A stretch of DNA of 64,000 nucleotides from Streptomyces flaveolus (GTDB lineage Bacteria > Actinomycetota > Actinomycetes > Streptomycetales > Streptomycetaceae): assembly GCF_014648815.1 (NCBI RefSeq), contig NZ_BMRV01000002.1:248001-312000 (forward strand), written 5' to 3'. A model generated the notes under the pieces. It worked only from the letters and a program-made list of their open reading frames with translations. It was not told the origin of the DNA and searched no databases. Each line of letters starts with the position of its first letter. Position 1 is the first letter of the stretch. Positions 41,273 to 50,159 of the stretch are shown here, one piece after another. Made by a program: the position numbers and the translations under genes.

Positions 41273-42364
41273 CTACAGGCGGGAGACCGCCGCTGCCACG
41301 CGGGCGTCCGTGGCGGTGAAGGCGACGCGGACGAAGTTCTCGCCGGCCGGGCCGTAGAAGTCGCCCGGGGCCACGAGGATGCCGCGTTCGGCCAGGTGGG
41401 CGACCGTGTCCCAGCAGGACTCGTCGCGGGTGGCCCACAGGTAGAGGCTGGCCTCGCTGTGCTCGATGCGGAAGCCGTGGCCGAGGAGCGCCTCGCGCAG
41501 GGCCGCGCGGCGGGCCGCATACCGCTCGCGCTGGACGCGGACGTGCTCGTCGTCGCCGAGGGCCGCCACCACGGCCGCCTGCGTCGGCGCCGAGGTCATC
41601 ATGCCGCCGTGCTTGCGGATCTCCAGGAGCGGGCCCAGGACGGACGGGTCGCCGGCCAGGAAGGCCGCGCGGTAGCCCGCGAGGTTGGAGCGCTTGGAGA
41701 GGGAGTGGACGGCGACGAGGCCGTCGTAGGAGCCGCCGTTGACGTCCGGGTGCAGTACCGAGACCGGGTCGGCCTCCCAGCCCAGCTCGAGGTAGCACTC
41801 GTCGGAGACGACGAGGATGCCGTGCTCGCGGGCCCAGGCGACGATCCGGGCCAGCTCGGCCTGCGAGAGGACCTTGCCGGTCGGGTTGGACGGGGAGTTG
41901 AGCCAGAGGAGCTTCAGCCCCGCCGGGTCCAGCTCGGTCGGATCGTCGTACGCCTCGTACTCCGCGCGGGCCAGGCGCGCGCCGACCTCGTACGTCGGGT
42001 ACGCGAGGCGCGGGAAGGCCACGCGGTCGCCGGGGCCGAGGCCCAGCTGGGTCGGGAGCCAGGCGACGAGTTCCTTGGAGCCGACGATCGGCAGGACGTG
42101 GCGGTGGGTGACGTCACGGGCGCCGAGGCGGCGCTCGACCCAGCCGGTGATCGCGTCGCGCAGTGCCGGGGTGCCCCAGACGGTCGGGTAGCCCGGGGAG
42201 TCCGCCGCGTCGATCAGGGCCTTCTGGATCAGCTCGGGGACCGGGTCGACCGGAGTGCCGACGGAGAGGTCGACGATGCCGTCCGGGTGCGCGGCGGCCG
42301 TCCTCTTGTACGGCTCCAGCTTGTCCCAGGGGAAGGTGGGCAAGCGGTCGGAGACTGCGGACAC
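41273..42364 (-). CDS. dapC: Succinyldiaminopimelate transaminase
   Basis: A 363-residue class I/II aminotransferase of the DapC actinobacterial type. The PLP lysine lies in VHSLSKRSNLAGYRAAF near residue 230; NSPSNPTGKVLS and VVSDECYLEL supply the phosphate/pyridine contacts, and the C-terminal FVRVAFTATDA has the substrate-carboxylate arginine. It makes N-succinyl-DAP, the substrate of DapE. It follows the ferredoxin gene in the same direction, but a strong hairpin separates them. The start is the GTG at 42364. Confidence 0.9.
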   Translation of the reverse strand: MSAVSDRLPTFPWDKLEPYKRTAAAHPDGIVDLSVGTPVDPVPELIQKALIDAADSPGYPTVWGTPALRDAITGWVERRLGARDVTHRHVLPIVGSKELVAWLPTQLGLGPGDRVAFPRLAYPTYEVGARLARAEYEAYDDPTELDPAGLKLLWLNSPSNPTGKVLSQAELARIVAWAREHGILVVSDECYLELGWEADPVSVLHPDVNGGSYDGLVAVHSLSKRSNLAGYRAAFLAGDPSVLGPLLEIRKHGGMMTSAPTQAAVVAALGDDEHVRVQRERYAARRAALREALLGHGFRIEHSEASLYLWATRDESCWDTVAHLAERGILVAPGDFYGPAGENFVRVAFTATDARVAAAVSRL

Positions 42365-42404
42365 GTTACTGGCTCACTTTCGTCGGGGCGCCCGGTACGG
42401 CAAA

Positions 42405-42460
42405 CGCCTCGGTCCCGTGCGGCGCCGATCGGGGTGACCGGGCCGTACGGGACCGAGGCG
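42405..42460 (-). terminator. 14-bp hairpin between fdxA and dapC
   Basis: CGCCTCGGTCCCGT (42405-42418) is the exact complement of 42447-42460 across a 28-base loop. It lies past the ferredoxin stop and ahead of dapC, so it may reduce read-through. Confidence 0.65.
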
Positions 42461-42479
42461 GCGCGCGTGCGGGCCGCCG

Positions 42480-42800
42480 TTACTGGTTCTGCGGCGGCAG
42501 CGCGGCGACGAAGGGGTGGTCGCGCTCGATCAGACCCAGCTTGCTGGCGCCGCCGGGCGAGCCGAGCTCGTCGAAGAACTCGACGTTCGCCTTGTAGTAG
42601 TCCTTCCACTCCTCCGGAGTGTCGTCCTCGTAGAAGATCGCCTCGACCGGGCAGACCGGCTCACAGGCACCACAGTCGACGCATTCGTCCGGGTGGATGT
42701 ACAAGGACCGCTGGCCCTCGTAGATGCAGTCGACCGGGCACTCCTCGATGCACGCCTTGTCCTTCACGTCGACACAAGGCTGCGCGATGACGTAGGTCAC
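42480..42800 (-). CDS. fdxA: 7Fe-type ferredoxin
   Basis: A 106-residue bacterial ferredoxin. The first cluster motif is CVDVKDKACIEECPVDC, with the extra spacing of a 3Fe-4S site; the second is CVDCGACEPVCPVEA for a 4Fe-4S cluster. The C-terminal half (YYKANVEFFDELGSPGGASK) is the usual actinobacterial extension. It carries electrons for cytochromes P450 and other enzymes. The GTG at 42800 follows GAGGAGG. The M. tuberculosis fdxC-aminotransferase pair has the same order (from memory). Confidence 0.95.
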   Translation of the reverse strand: MTYVIAQPCVDVKDKACIEECPVDCIYEGQRSLYIHPDECVDCGACEPVCPVEAIFYEDDTPEEWKDYYKANVEFFDELGSPGGASKLGLIERDHPFVAALPPQNQ

Positions 42801-42940
42801 GCTGTCGTTCCTCCTCGATAGGGCGCTGGCGGGCCTCCTCAGGCTCCGCCGCCTGGCGCGCGGGAGCGCGGCGTCGTCGATGCCCGCCCCTAGTATCTCC
42901 GTTCTTGGGCATGATCCGAACAGGAGGGGTGGACCGACCC

Positions 42941-43954
42941 GTGGAAATCTCTGCCGCCGGCCGACTCGAGGTCCGCATTACGGCCGCTGACGTGGGCAAA
43001 CGAGTCTCCGTTCGGCGCTTGAGCGAACCTGGTGTCGCAGGTGAGAAGTTCACCGACACGGTCGGTGTTCTCACATCATGGGACAACGGTGTGCTGCTGA
43101 TCACACGCAAGAGTGGCGAGTCGGTCCGGATCCCGGAATCCACCCTGGTCGCGGCCAAGGTCGTACCGTCCGCCCCGGCGCGTCGGCGCGGTCCCGCCGC
43201 GTCCTACGAGGAACTGGCGCGGGTCGCGGCGAGGGCCTGGCGGCCGGTGGAGAGCGAGTGGCTCGGCGAGTGGGAGCTGCGGGCCGCCGCCGGGTTCACG
43301 CGGCGGGCCAACTCCGTGCTGCCGCTCGGCGATCCGGGGATGCCCCTCGACGACGCGCTGACCGCCGTACGCCGCTGGTACGGCGCGCGTGGACTGCCCG
43401 CGTACGTCCAGACCGCCACCGGCGCCGAGGGCACGCAGGAGCTGCTGTGCGCGGAGCTGGAGCGGCGGGGCTGGGTGCGGGAGGTGACGGCCGAGGTGTG
43501 GACCGGCGGGCTGGCGCCGGTCGCCGACCGGGCCGAGGGGGCCGGTGTGGTGCTGTCCCGGGAGGCCGACGAGGCGTGGCTGTCGCGGTACCAGCGCAAG
43601 GGGGTGAGCGAGGTGGCGCTGCGGGTGCTGGGCGGGGGGCCGTCGGTGTGGTTCGCGACGGTGCCCGGTGCGGAGGCGCCGGCCGCGATCGGGCGGTGTG
43701 TCGTGGACGGACGGTGGGCCTCCTTCGCGGCCGTCGAGGTCGATCCCGGGCAGCGGCGACGGGGGCTCGCCACCGAGGTCATGGCCGCGCTGGCCCGGCG
43801 GGCGCTCGACGAGGGCGCCTCGGCGGCGTGGCTGCAGGTCGAGGCGGACAACGCGGGGGCGCGGGCGCTGTACGCCGGGATGGGGTTCTCGGCGCACCAC
43901 GCGTACCACCACTACCGCGCGCCCGAAGGCGCCGCCGGGGCGGGGCAGGGCTGA
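42941..43954 (+). CDS. GNAT-family N-acetyltransferase with N-terminal SH3-like domain
   Basis: A 337-residue protein from the GTG at 42941; in-frame ATG 42911 and GTG 42929 are alternatives, and a TAGTAT -10 is at 42891. Residues about 5-75 form a small beta domain (VRITAADVGKRVSVRRLSEP then TDTVGVLTSWDNGVLLITRK). The C-terminal GNAT domain has VEVDPGQRRRGLATEVMAAL, the acetyl-CoA pyrophosphate loop R/Q-x-x-G-x-A, and NAGARALYAGMGFSAHHAYH. Middle region may be a second, degenerate GNAT domain. The acceptor is unknown. Confidence 0.85.
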   Translation: MEISAAGRLEVRITAADVGKRVSVRRLSEPGVAGEKFTDTVGVLTSWDNGVLLITRKSGESVRIPESTLVAAKVVPSAPARRRGPAASYEELARVAARAWRPVESEWLGEWELRAAAGFTRRANSVLPLGDPGMPLDDALTAVRRWYGARGLPAYVQTATGAEGTQELLCAELERRGWVREVTAEVWTGGLAPVADRAEGAGVVLSREADEAWLSRYQRKGVSEVALRVLGGGPSVWFATVPGAEAPAAIGRCVVDGRWASFAAVEVDPGQRRRGLATEVMAALARRALDEGASAAWLQVEADNAGARALYAGMGFSAHHAYHHYRAPEGAAGAGQG

Positions 43955-44015
43955 GTGCCGGCCGCCTGGTGTCGTTCGCCGTTCGCTGACCGCCGTGAGA
44001 GGGCACGAGCCTGAT

Positions 44016-44870
44016 ATGCGTCACCTCCCCCATCCGCCGTCGCCCGAGCGTTCCGCCGAGGTACGGCGTCGGTTCGCCGAAGAGGCGCGGTCCGAGCGGC
44101 CCGATCTGTCGACGCTGTGCCTCCTGGTGGGCGCCGTGGCGGACGAAGGGCTGGACGAGGCGGGTCTGGACGCCGCGCAGATGGAATTCGACCGGCTGGC
44201 CGGGCAGGTGCCGTTCCGGCCGGGCTCGCCGCGGGCCTGGGCGGTCGCGCTGCGGGACCTGCTGGGCGAGCGGTACGGGTTCCACGGGGTCGCGGCGGAC
44301 TACCGGCGCCTGGAGTCGTCGCTGTTGCACGAGGTGCTGCGGCGCCGGCGGGGGCTGCCGATCCTGCTGTCGGTGGTGTGGCTGGAGGTGGCCAGGCGTG
44401 CGGGGGCTCCGGTGTACGGGGTCGCGCTGCCGGGGCATTTCGTGGTCGGCTTCGGGCCGGAGGGGGACCGGGTGCTCGCCGATCCGTTCGACGGCGGGCG
44501 GGTGCTCAGCGGGAACGACGCGGAGATGCTGGTCGCCGGGGCGACGGGGGCGGGGCTGCATCCGTCGATGCTGGAGCCTGCGGCGCCGTTGGACGTGGTG
44601 TCGCGGATTCTGAACAACGTCCGGGCGTGGGCGGCGGCTCGTCCGGAGCGGTCCGACGTGGGGCTGTGGGCGATCGACCTGGCGTTGCTGTTGCCGTCGC
44701 ATGCGGCGCGGTTGCGGTACGAGCGGGCGCAGTTGCTGGTGCAGCGGGGGGAGTTCGTGGCGGGGGCGGTGGAGTTGGACGCGTATGCCGACGTGGTCGG
44801 GGCGGTGGATGAGGGGGCGGCGGAGAGGGTGCGGGGGGAGGCGCGGGCGGCTCGGGCGCTGTTGAACTGA
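44016..44870 (+). CDS. SirB1-type transglutaminase-like protein
   Basis: A 284-residue protein of the SirB1/transglutaminase-like family with a TPR-like tail. The core reads LLHEVLRRRRGLPILLSVVWLEVARRAG and YGVALPGHFVVGF, with the conserved His of that motif, then the repeats of RLRYERAQLLVQRGEFVAGAVELDAY. The catalytic Cys of true transglutaminases is not seen at the usual place (the LPILLSVVW segment), so enzyme activity is doubtful. It is followed by a dispersed repeat and the pseudogene remnant. Confidence 0.82.
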   Translation: MRHLPHPPSPERSAEVRRRFAEEARSERPDLSTLCLLVGAVADEGLDEAGLDAAQMEFDRLAGQVPFRPGSPRAWAVALRDLLGERYGFHGVAADYRRLESSLLHEVLRRRRGLPILLSVVWLEVARRAGAPVYGVALPGHFVVGFGPEGDRVLADPFDGGRVLSGNDAEMLVAGATGAGLHPSMLEPAAPLDVVSRILNNVRAWAAARPERSDVGLWAIDLALLLPSHAARLRYERAQLLVQRGEFVAGAVELDAYADVVGAVDEGAAERVRGEARAARALLN

Positions 44871-44921
44871 ACGCCGGTGCGGCGCGGGGCAGGTGGGTGC
44901 GCGGCCCTGAGGTGCGGGGTG

Positions 44922-44951
44922 CCAGGCCGTTCAGGCACTGGGGGAGGCACG
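44922..44951. repeat. Dispersed 30-bp repeat, copy 2
   Basis: Identical over 30 bases to 14475-14504 (CCAGGCCGTT then CAGGCACTGGGGGAGGCACG). It lies immediately before the decayed gene remnant at 44985. Confidence 0.75.
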
Positions 44952-44984
44952 GCCGCCCGCAGGCTGGTGGGCTGGTGGGCTGCG

Positions 44985-45365
44985 TTACAGCCAGCCCTTG
45001 TCCCTCGCTGTGCGGACCGGCTCCGCCCTGTCGCAGGCCGTCAGTTTCTGGACGGCTGGGGAGAGGTAGTTGCGGACCCTGCCCTGGGACAGGTGCAGGG
45101 CCTTGGCGAGTTCCGCGTTGGTGGGCCGTCGGACGCGGCGCGCAGGATCTCGCGTTCGCGGTCGGTGAGGGGGTTGGCGCCCTCGGCGAGTGCCGTTGCC
45201 GCCAGGGTGGGGTCGATGCCCCGCTCGCCCGCCAGGACCTTCCGTACCGCCTGCGCCAGTTGGGCCGCCGGGGCGTCCTTGACCAGGAAGGCGTCCGCGC
45301 CGAACTCCATGGCGCTGCGCAGATGGCCGGGCCGGCCGAAGGTGGTGAGGACGATCACCGGCGAG
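44985..45365 (-). pseudogene. Decayed LuxR-type response regulator (C-terminal two-thirds)
   Basis: The second half of a receiver domain (VLTTFGRPGHLRSAMEFGADA, FLVKDAPAAQLAQAVRKVL) and the start of the LuxR HTH (LTDREREILRAASDG) are in one frame; the rest of the HTH (NAELAKALHLSQGRVRNYLS to DKGWL) is in another. A one-base deletion near 45124-45126 explains the shift. The N-terminal receiver half with the phosphorylation Asp is missing, replaced by permease-derived sequence. It is probably a former two-component/ABC exporter unit. Confidence 0.8.
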
Positions 45366-45620
45366 GACGGCGGGATCCTGTGCGTGCGGGGCGTGACTCG
45401 GTTCGATCGCCTGCCCCGGGGCAGCGTACGCGCGCGTGGGCAGCCATGGGGCGATGTTCCGGAGCCGGCCCGGGAAGGTGGTCGTGGGCATCCACAGGCC
45501 GCCGAGCATGGACAGGCCGAAGTACACGATCACCGTGACGGGCGGACCCCGTACCCGGCCGCCAGGTGTCCGATGGCGACGCCGAGGACGGCGAAGACCA
45601 GGCTGCCCGCTCAGAGGCGC
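45366..45620 (-). pseudogene. Decayed ABC-2 type permease fragment
   Basis: Reading the minus strand, SLVFAVLGVAIGHLAAG appears in one frame and TVIVYFGLSMLGGLWMPTTT followed by LRNIAPWLPT in another. These are hallmark C-terminal pieces of ABC-2 permeases (FGLSLLGGLWMP, LPT). The fragment runs directly into the response-regulator remnant, so the histidine kinase gene that normally lies between has been lost by deletion. Confidence 0.75.
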
Positions 45621-45637
45621 CGGTCAGGGCGAGCCAC

Positions 45638-45681
45638 GACGAGGGGGCACCCGGTGTCCGCCGGGTGCCCCCTCGTCGTGT
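45638..45681 (-). terminator. Terminator of the PG_binding_4 protein gene
   Basis: A perfect 19-bp stem (ACGACGAGGGGGCACCCGG, 45638-45656, with 45663-45681) lies just past the stop at 45692 on the minus strand. Confidence 0.85.
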
Positions 45682-45691
45682 CGGCCGTGCG

Positions 45692-47986
45692 TCAGCTGGG
45701 GTTGGTGTCGATGACCCCGACCCGGTTGCCGGTGCTCTTCAGCGCCGGGCGCAGGGCGCCGATCACGTCCTGGACGGTGACCGGGGTCTTCTGGCCGGTG
45801 GCGCGGGTGATGAGCACGCCGTCGAAGGTGTCGCCGTACAGCTCCTTCAGGGCGGCCAGGTCGTAGTACTCGACCAGCTTGCCGTTCTGCGGCTTGACGG
45901 CGAGGAACTTCCACAGCGACTTGCCGGGGCTGAAGGAGACCGAGTGCGCGGCGTCGGTGCGGACCGTCACCAGGCCGGACATCGCCGGCTCGGCGAACTC
46001 CTTCATCATCCGGTCGACCTCGGCGTTGGAGACCGTAGGCCGGCGGTCGGTCGTCGGCACGTTCACCGCGGTGGAGGCGCCGGTCTCCACCTGGGCGCGG
46101 TACGCCTTCTCCACCGCGTCGGTCGACTTGGCGACGTCGATGCCCTTGCCCGCCTTGCCGTACACCGGGACGGCCTTGCCGGACTCGAACCTGATCGTGC
46201 CCTCGGTCGCCGAGCCGGCGCCGCCCGCCGCGTCCTGGAGGGCGGCGTGCAGCTTCTCCTCGTCGACGGGCATCACCGGATCGACGACACGGTGGTTGCC
46301 GAAGAGCGAGCCGATCACGGAGACCGGGTTGTAGTCGCTGGTCGCCGCCGCGCTGGCCGTGGCCTGGGTGTCGAACTGGAGCCCCGCCTGATCCGGCTTG
46401 AGGGAGACGGTGTCGCCGCCCACGGTGAGCTTCAGCGGCTTGTTCACCCGGGCGCCGAGGGCGTCGTCCAGCTTCTCGACGGCGTCGTCGCGCGTGCCGC
46501 CGCCGATGTCGACGCCGAGCACGGTGGTGCCCTTGGGCACGTCGGAGTGGTTCATCAGCAGGCCGGCGCCGTAGGCACCGCCGGCGAGGACGATCAGGCC
46601 GCCGACGAGCAGCGGGAGCTTCTTGCGGCCCTTCTTCTTGGCGGCCGGCTTGGCGGAACCCGCCGGGGGCACGGGGGCCGGGGCGGGCGCCTTCGGGGGC
46701 GTGTGCGGGCGCGGGCCGTCGGGGGACGCGCCGGGGAACGGGGTGTTGCGGTCGCCGGGTACGACGGGGATGCCGCTGGTGACGGTGTTGCCGGAGACGT
46801 TGTCCGGGTTGCCGTAGCGGGCGCCGCCCGGCGGTTCCGGGGCGGGCCGCTGCGGGGTGAGGATCGCGGTGTCGTCGCTCAGCCCGCCACCGGGGCCGGG
46901 ACGGGCGGTGCCGGGGCCGTTGCCGGGCCCCTGGGGTCCGCCCGGAACGCCCGGTACGCCGAGGGCGCCGGGGGCGCGCGGGCCGGTGGGTGCGGGGCCG
47001 CGCTGGGCGTCGGTCCGGCCCGGTGCGCCCAGCCCGTCGAGCGGGGGCACCGGCGGGGGGCCGTCCCCGGTGACCGGCCCGGTCGTCGGGCCCGCGGGCG
47101 CCTTGGGACCGCCGGAAGCGGGCTGCCCGTTCCGGCGGTTCTGGCCGCTCTGCTGGTTCTGCCCGTCCAGTCCGTCGAAGACGCTCCGCGCGCCGCGCCC
47201 GTCCTCCGGGGAGAACGGCAGGCCGTCACGGCCGCGTTCGGCGGTGCCGTTGCCGCCCGGGCGCGTCCCGTTGCCGCCGAGCGGTCCGGCCGCCAGCGCC
47301 TCGGTCACGTCGAAGGAACCGGTGCCGCCGCCGTGTCCGGGCGCCACGGGTCCGCCGGTCGCGCCGGGCAGGCCGGCGCCGTTGGTGGAACCGGGCCGGG
47401 AACCACCCGGCACGCTCATGGAGCCGACCACGCCACCGGGGCGGCCACTCCCGCCGCCCGGGCGCGCACCGCCGGCCGTACCGGCACCCGAGGACGCTCG
47501 GCCCGGACCGGTGCCCGGGCCGGCGCTGCCGGCCCCGGAACCACCGGGCAGACCCGCACCGTTGGTGGAGCCGCCGCCCTGACCGGGTGTGCCCGGCGCG
47601 GACTTGCGGGGCGCGAACCAGTCGCTGGTCGGCTTGTCCTCGGCCGGCTGGGCGGGCTCGGCGGGAGGCTCGACCGCGCCCGCGGGCGCGGTGGCGCCCG
47701 GCTCGGGCTGCTCGGCCGTCTCCGTGTCGGCGGCGGCGCTCTCGGCGTCCGCGACGGGCTTGCGCACGACGACCGGCGGAATGGGCCGCGACCCGGGGAT
47801 GTTGATCCGGATCCGGGTCGTCAGCGTCGTCTCGGTCTTGCGCTCCTCCGGCCGCGTGGCCGAACGGCCCGCGTCCGCACCGGCGCCGGAAGCCACGGGG
47901 GTCCCGTAGGGCGGGGTGCCCGACGGGTACGCGGCTCCACCGCGCCCGTGGGGCCCGGAGGACGGACTGTCAGTTTCACGACTCAA
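45692..47986 (-). CDS. Membrane protein with PG_binding_4 (YoaR-like) domains
   Basis: A 764-residue protein from a TTG at 47986, preceded by GGGAGA at about 7 bases. Residues 1-470 are disordered and Gly/Pro-rich, with arginine repeats; one transmembrane helix (LPLLVGGLIVLAGGAYGAGLLM) leads to an extracellular region with two PG_binding_4-type units (TVLGVDIGGGTRDDAVEKLDD; later VQDVIGALRPALKST). YoaR/VanW proteins bind or modify peptidoglycan, but the VanW domain is absent here. The cytoplasmic tail is unusually long. It is followed by a strong terminator. Confidence 0.82.
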   Translation of the reverse strand: MSRETDSPSSGPHGRGGAAYPSGTPPYGTPVASGAGADAGRSATRPEERKTETTLTTRIRINIPGSRPIPPVVVRKPVADAESAAADTETAEQPEPGATAPAGAVEPPAEPAQPAEDKPTSDWFAPRKSAPGTPGQGGGSTNGAGLPGGSGAGSAGPGTGPGRASSGAGTAGGARPGGGSGRPGGVVGSMSVPGGSRPGSTNGAGLPGATGGPVAPGHGGGTGSFDVTEALAAGPLGGNGTRPGGNGTAERGRDGLPFSPEDGRGARSVFDGLDGQNQQSGQNRRNGQPASGGPKAPAGPTTGPVTGDGPPPVPPLDGLGAPGRTDAQRGPAPTGPRAPGALGVPGVPGGPQGPGNGPGTARPGPGGGLSDDTAILTPQRPAPEPPGGARYGNPDNVSGNTVTSGIPVVPGDRNTPFPGASPDGPRPHTPPKAPAPAPVPPAGSAKPAAKKKGRKKLPLLVGGLIVLAGGAYGAGLLMNHSDVPKGTTVLGVDIGGGTRDDAVEKLDDALGARVNKPLKLTVGGDTVSLKPDQAGLQFDTQATASAAATSDYNPVSVIGSLFGNHRVVDPVMPVDEEKLHAALQDAAGGAGSATEGTIRFESGKAVPVYGKAGKGIDVAKSTDAVEKAYRAQVETGASTAVNVPTTDRRPTVSNAEVDRMMKEFAEPAMSGLVTVRTDAAHSVSFSPGKSLWKFLAVKPQNGKLVEYYDLAALKELYGDTFDGVLITRATGQKTPVTVQDVIGALRPALKSTGNRVGVIDTNPS

Positions 47987-48142
47987 GGCAGGTTCTCCCG
48001 GTTGGCTCCGCCGCCCGGCACACCAGAAAGCGGGCGGCTCGGCGGCGCGCACCACCATACTGGCCACTTCTCACGCGTATCCCATGACTGCCGGGGAAAC
48101 CCGCACCGGACTCGCACGTCCGTGCCACGGCGAAGTAGTACG

Positions 48143-48565
48143 TCATTTGCCAAGTCGGGCGCCGCCGCCGTCCGGTTGCCGCACCGGCGCGAGGGTGGCA
48201 CACATCACAGCGATGGCGATGCCGCCGAGCAGGAAGAGATAGGAGCCGGCGCCCGCGGCGAAGACGAAGTCGCCCTCCGGGCGGCTGGCGGTGAGCAGCA
48301 CCACGGCGACCGCCCAGCCGACGGCGGGGGCCACGGCCCCGCCGCGACGGCCCATGGCGCGGCCGGCACCGAGGCACAGTCCCGCCTCGGCGGCCAGCGC
48401 GAGCAGCAGCCCGCCCGGGAACCAGGCCGGCTGCACGAGCGCTCCCGCGACGCCGGTCACCGCGCCGAGGACGAAGAGCCCGAGGTAGAGGGCTGCCCGC
48501 CCGGGGGACGGCGGCCGCAGCGGCTGGGCCAGGGCGGAGGCCGGCGGTTCGGTACGCCCGCTCAC
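48143..48565 (-). CDS. DUF6113 membrane protein
   Basis: A 140-residue protein with about four membrane helices ([70 protein letters not shown]). It belongs to a small actinobacterial family without known function (DUF6113). Its GTG overlaps the mshB stop by 4 bases (GTGA), so it is coupled to the mycothiol gene. Confidence 0.8.
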   Translation of the reverse strand: MSGRTEPPASALAQPLRPPSPGRAALYLGLFVLGAVTGVAGALVQPAWFPGGLLLALAAEAGLCLGAGRAMGRRGGAVAPAVGWAVAVVLLTASRPEGDFVFAAGAGSYLFLLGGIAIAVMCATLAPVRQPDGGGARLGK

Positions 48566-49440
48566 GACGCCTCCTCGATCCGGATCCCGGCGAACAGGTC
48601 GCTCTCGCGCCCGCCCCCGTCACCGGCCCGCTCGCCGCGCACCAGTTCGTAGTACTCGGTGGTGAAGATCGGCTGGGCCAGTTCGTTGGAGAGGACGAAG
48701 TACGGCTCGGCCACGGTGATCTGGGTGGCGTGCGCGCGCATGGCCGCGGCCTTGGCGGCGGCGTACGGGGTGCCCTCGGCGCGGATCTCGGTGGTGATCC
48801 GCTCGTCGTCCACGACGCCCGGTACGTCCTCGACTCCGGCCGCCTTCTCGAACGCCAGGCCGGGCAGGTCGTCGCGGAGCCGGGCGAAGGCGCCCTCGGC
48901 GACGGTGCGCGGCACGCGGTTCCAGTAGACCTTGGCGACCGGGCAGCCCGCCTCGGCCGCCAGCTCCACCGCGCGCATGGCGATGCGGTGGGCCTGGATG
49001 TGGTCGGGGTGGCCGTAGCCGCCGTCGGGGTCGTAGGTGACGAGGACCTGGGGCCGTACCTCGCGGATCACCTCGGCGAGGAGGGCCGCGGCCTCGTCGA
49101 GTTCGGCCTGCCAGAGGCAGCCAGGGTCGTCGTTGTCGGGCAGGCCCATCATCCCGGAGTCGGCGTACCGGCCGGGCCCGCCGAGCAGCCGGAAGTCGTC
49201 CACGCCGAGCGCGCGCATCGCCTCCGCCAGCTCGCCCCTGCGGTGTCCGCCCAGGGCGGCCCCGGTCAGGTGCGCGAGTGCGGGCGGGATGACCTCGCCC
49301 CGCTCGCCGAGGGTGCAGGTCACCAGCGTCACGTGGGCGCCCTCGGCCGCGTACCTGGCCATGGTGGCGCCGTTGTTGATCGACTCGTCGTCCGGGTGCG
49401 CGTGCACCAGCAGCAGACGCCGGGCGGGGAGTTCCGTCAT
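48562..49440 (-). CDS. mshB: N-acetyl-GlcN-Ins deacetylase of mycothiol synthesis
   Basis: A 292-residue LmbE/PIG-L zinc deacetylase. The zinc motif [16 protein letters not shown] is at residues 11-26 with the H..DD pair, and the third ligand lies in [15 protein letters not shown] near 145. MshB removes acetate from GlcNAc-inositol, the second step in making mycothiol, the main thiol of actinobacteria. The ATG is at 49440. It is divergent from the MarR gene and followed by the DUF6113 gene. Confidence 0.93.
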   Translation of the reverse strand: MTELPARRLLLVHAHPDDESINNGATMARYAAEGAHVTLVTCTLGERGEVIPPALAHLTGAALGGHRRGELAEAMRALGVDDFRLLGGPGRYADSGMMGLPDNDDPGCLWQAELDEAAALLAEVIREVRPQVLVTYDPDGGYGHPDHIQAHRIAMRAVELAAEAGCPVAKVYWNRVPRTVAEGAFARLRDDLPGLAFEKAAGVEDVPGVVDDERITTEIRAEGTPYAAAKAAAMRAHATQITVAEPYFVLSNELAQPIFTTEYYELVRGERAGDGGGRESDLFAGIRIEEAS

Positions 49441-49599
49441 GGGGCCACCCTATGAGGCCGCGCGCTCGTCCTCGTAACGCGGGAGACGTCCGTGGGGACG
49501 GTCCGGCGCCGGTGCCGTTGCGGGGCGCGCTCCACAGCGGCCCATCAAGGTCTCTGCCGGATAATCCGTCACGGATCGAATTGCCCTACGCTGGCGGAC

Positions 49600-50085
49600 A
49601 TGACCGCCATGACCCCCTCGCGCACCGAACCGGACCTGTCGTTCCTGCTCGACCACACCAGCCACGTCCTGCGCAGCAAGATGGCCGCCGCTCTCGCCGA
49701 GATCGGCCTGACCGCCCGCATGCACTGCGTGCTCGTGCACGCCCTGGAGGAGGAGCGCACCCAGATCCAGCTCGCCGAGATCGGTGACATGGACAAAACC
49801 ACCATGGTGGTGACGGTGGACGCCCTGGAGAAGGCGGGCCTGGCCGAGCGCCGCCCCTCCAGTACGGACCGGCGGGCCCGGATCATCGCCGTCACCGAGG
49901 AGGGCGCCCGTGTCGCCGGACGGAGTCAGCAGATCGTCGACCGCGTGCACCGCGAAGCCCTGGCCTCGCTCCCCGAGGGGGACGCGCAGGCCCTTCTGCG
50001 GATCCTCAACCGCCTGGTCGACGACGGCCTGGCGACCCCGGTCGAGACTCCCCGCCCGGCCCGCCGGGCACGCCAGGCCAAGTAG
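49600..50085 (+). CDS. MarR-family transcriptional regulator
   Basis: A 161-residue winged-helix protein from the ATG at 49600. The winged helix runs from ARMHCVLVHALEEERTQIQLAEI through DMDKTTMVVTVDALEKAGL to ERRPSSTDRRARIIAVT, the MarR wing with its D-R pattern. A TACGCT 7 bases ahead of the ATG with no Shine-Dalgarno suggests a leaderless mRNA. It almost certainly controls the MFS gene 75 bases downstream; two imperfect palindromes near 49560-49580 may be its operator. Confidence 0.9.
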   Translation: MTAMTPSRTEPDLSFLLDHTSHVLRSKMAAALAEIGLTARMHCVLVHALEEERTQIQLAEIGDMDKTTMVVTVDALEKAGLAERRPSSTDRRARIIAVTEEGARVAGRSQQIVDRVHREALASLPEGDAQALLRILNRLVDDGLATPVETPRPARRARQAK

Positions 50086-50127
50086 GACCGAGAAAAATAG
50101 TCTGCAACAAAACCATCTGCTACGGTC

Positions 50128-50154
50128 TCTCCTGTCGCCCCGACTGACAGGAGA
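50128..50154 (+). promoter_or_regulatory. Hairpin that hides the ribosome-binding site of the MFS gene
   Basis: TCTCCTGTC (50128-50136) is the exact complement of GACAGGAGA (50146-50154), which contains the GGAGA Shine-Dalgarno of the ATG at 50160. When folded in the mRNA this stem would block initiation. Confidence 0.6.
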
Positions 50155-50159
50155 GCGCC

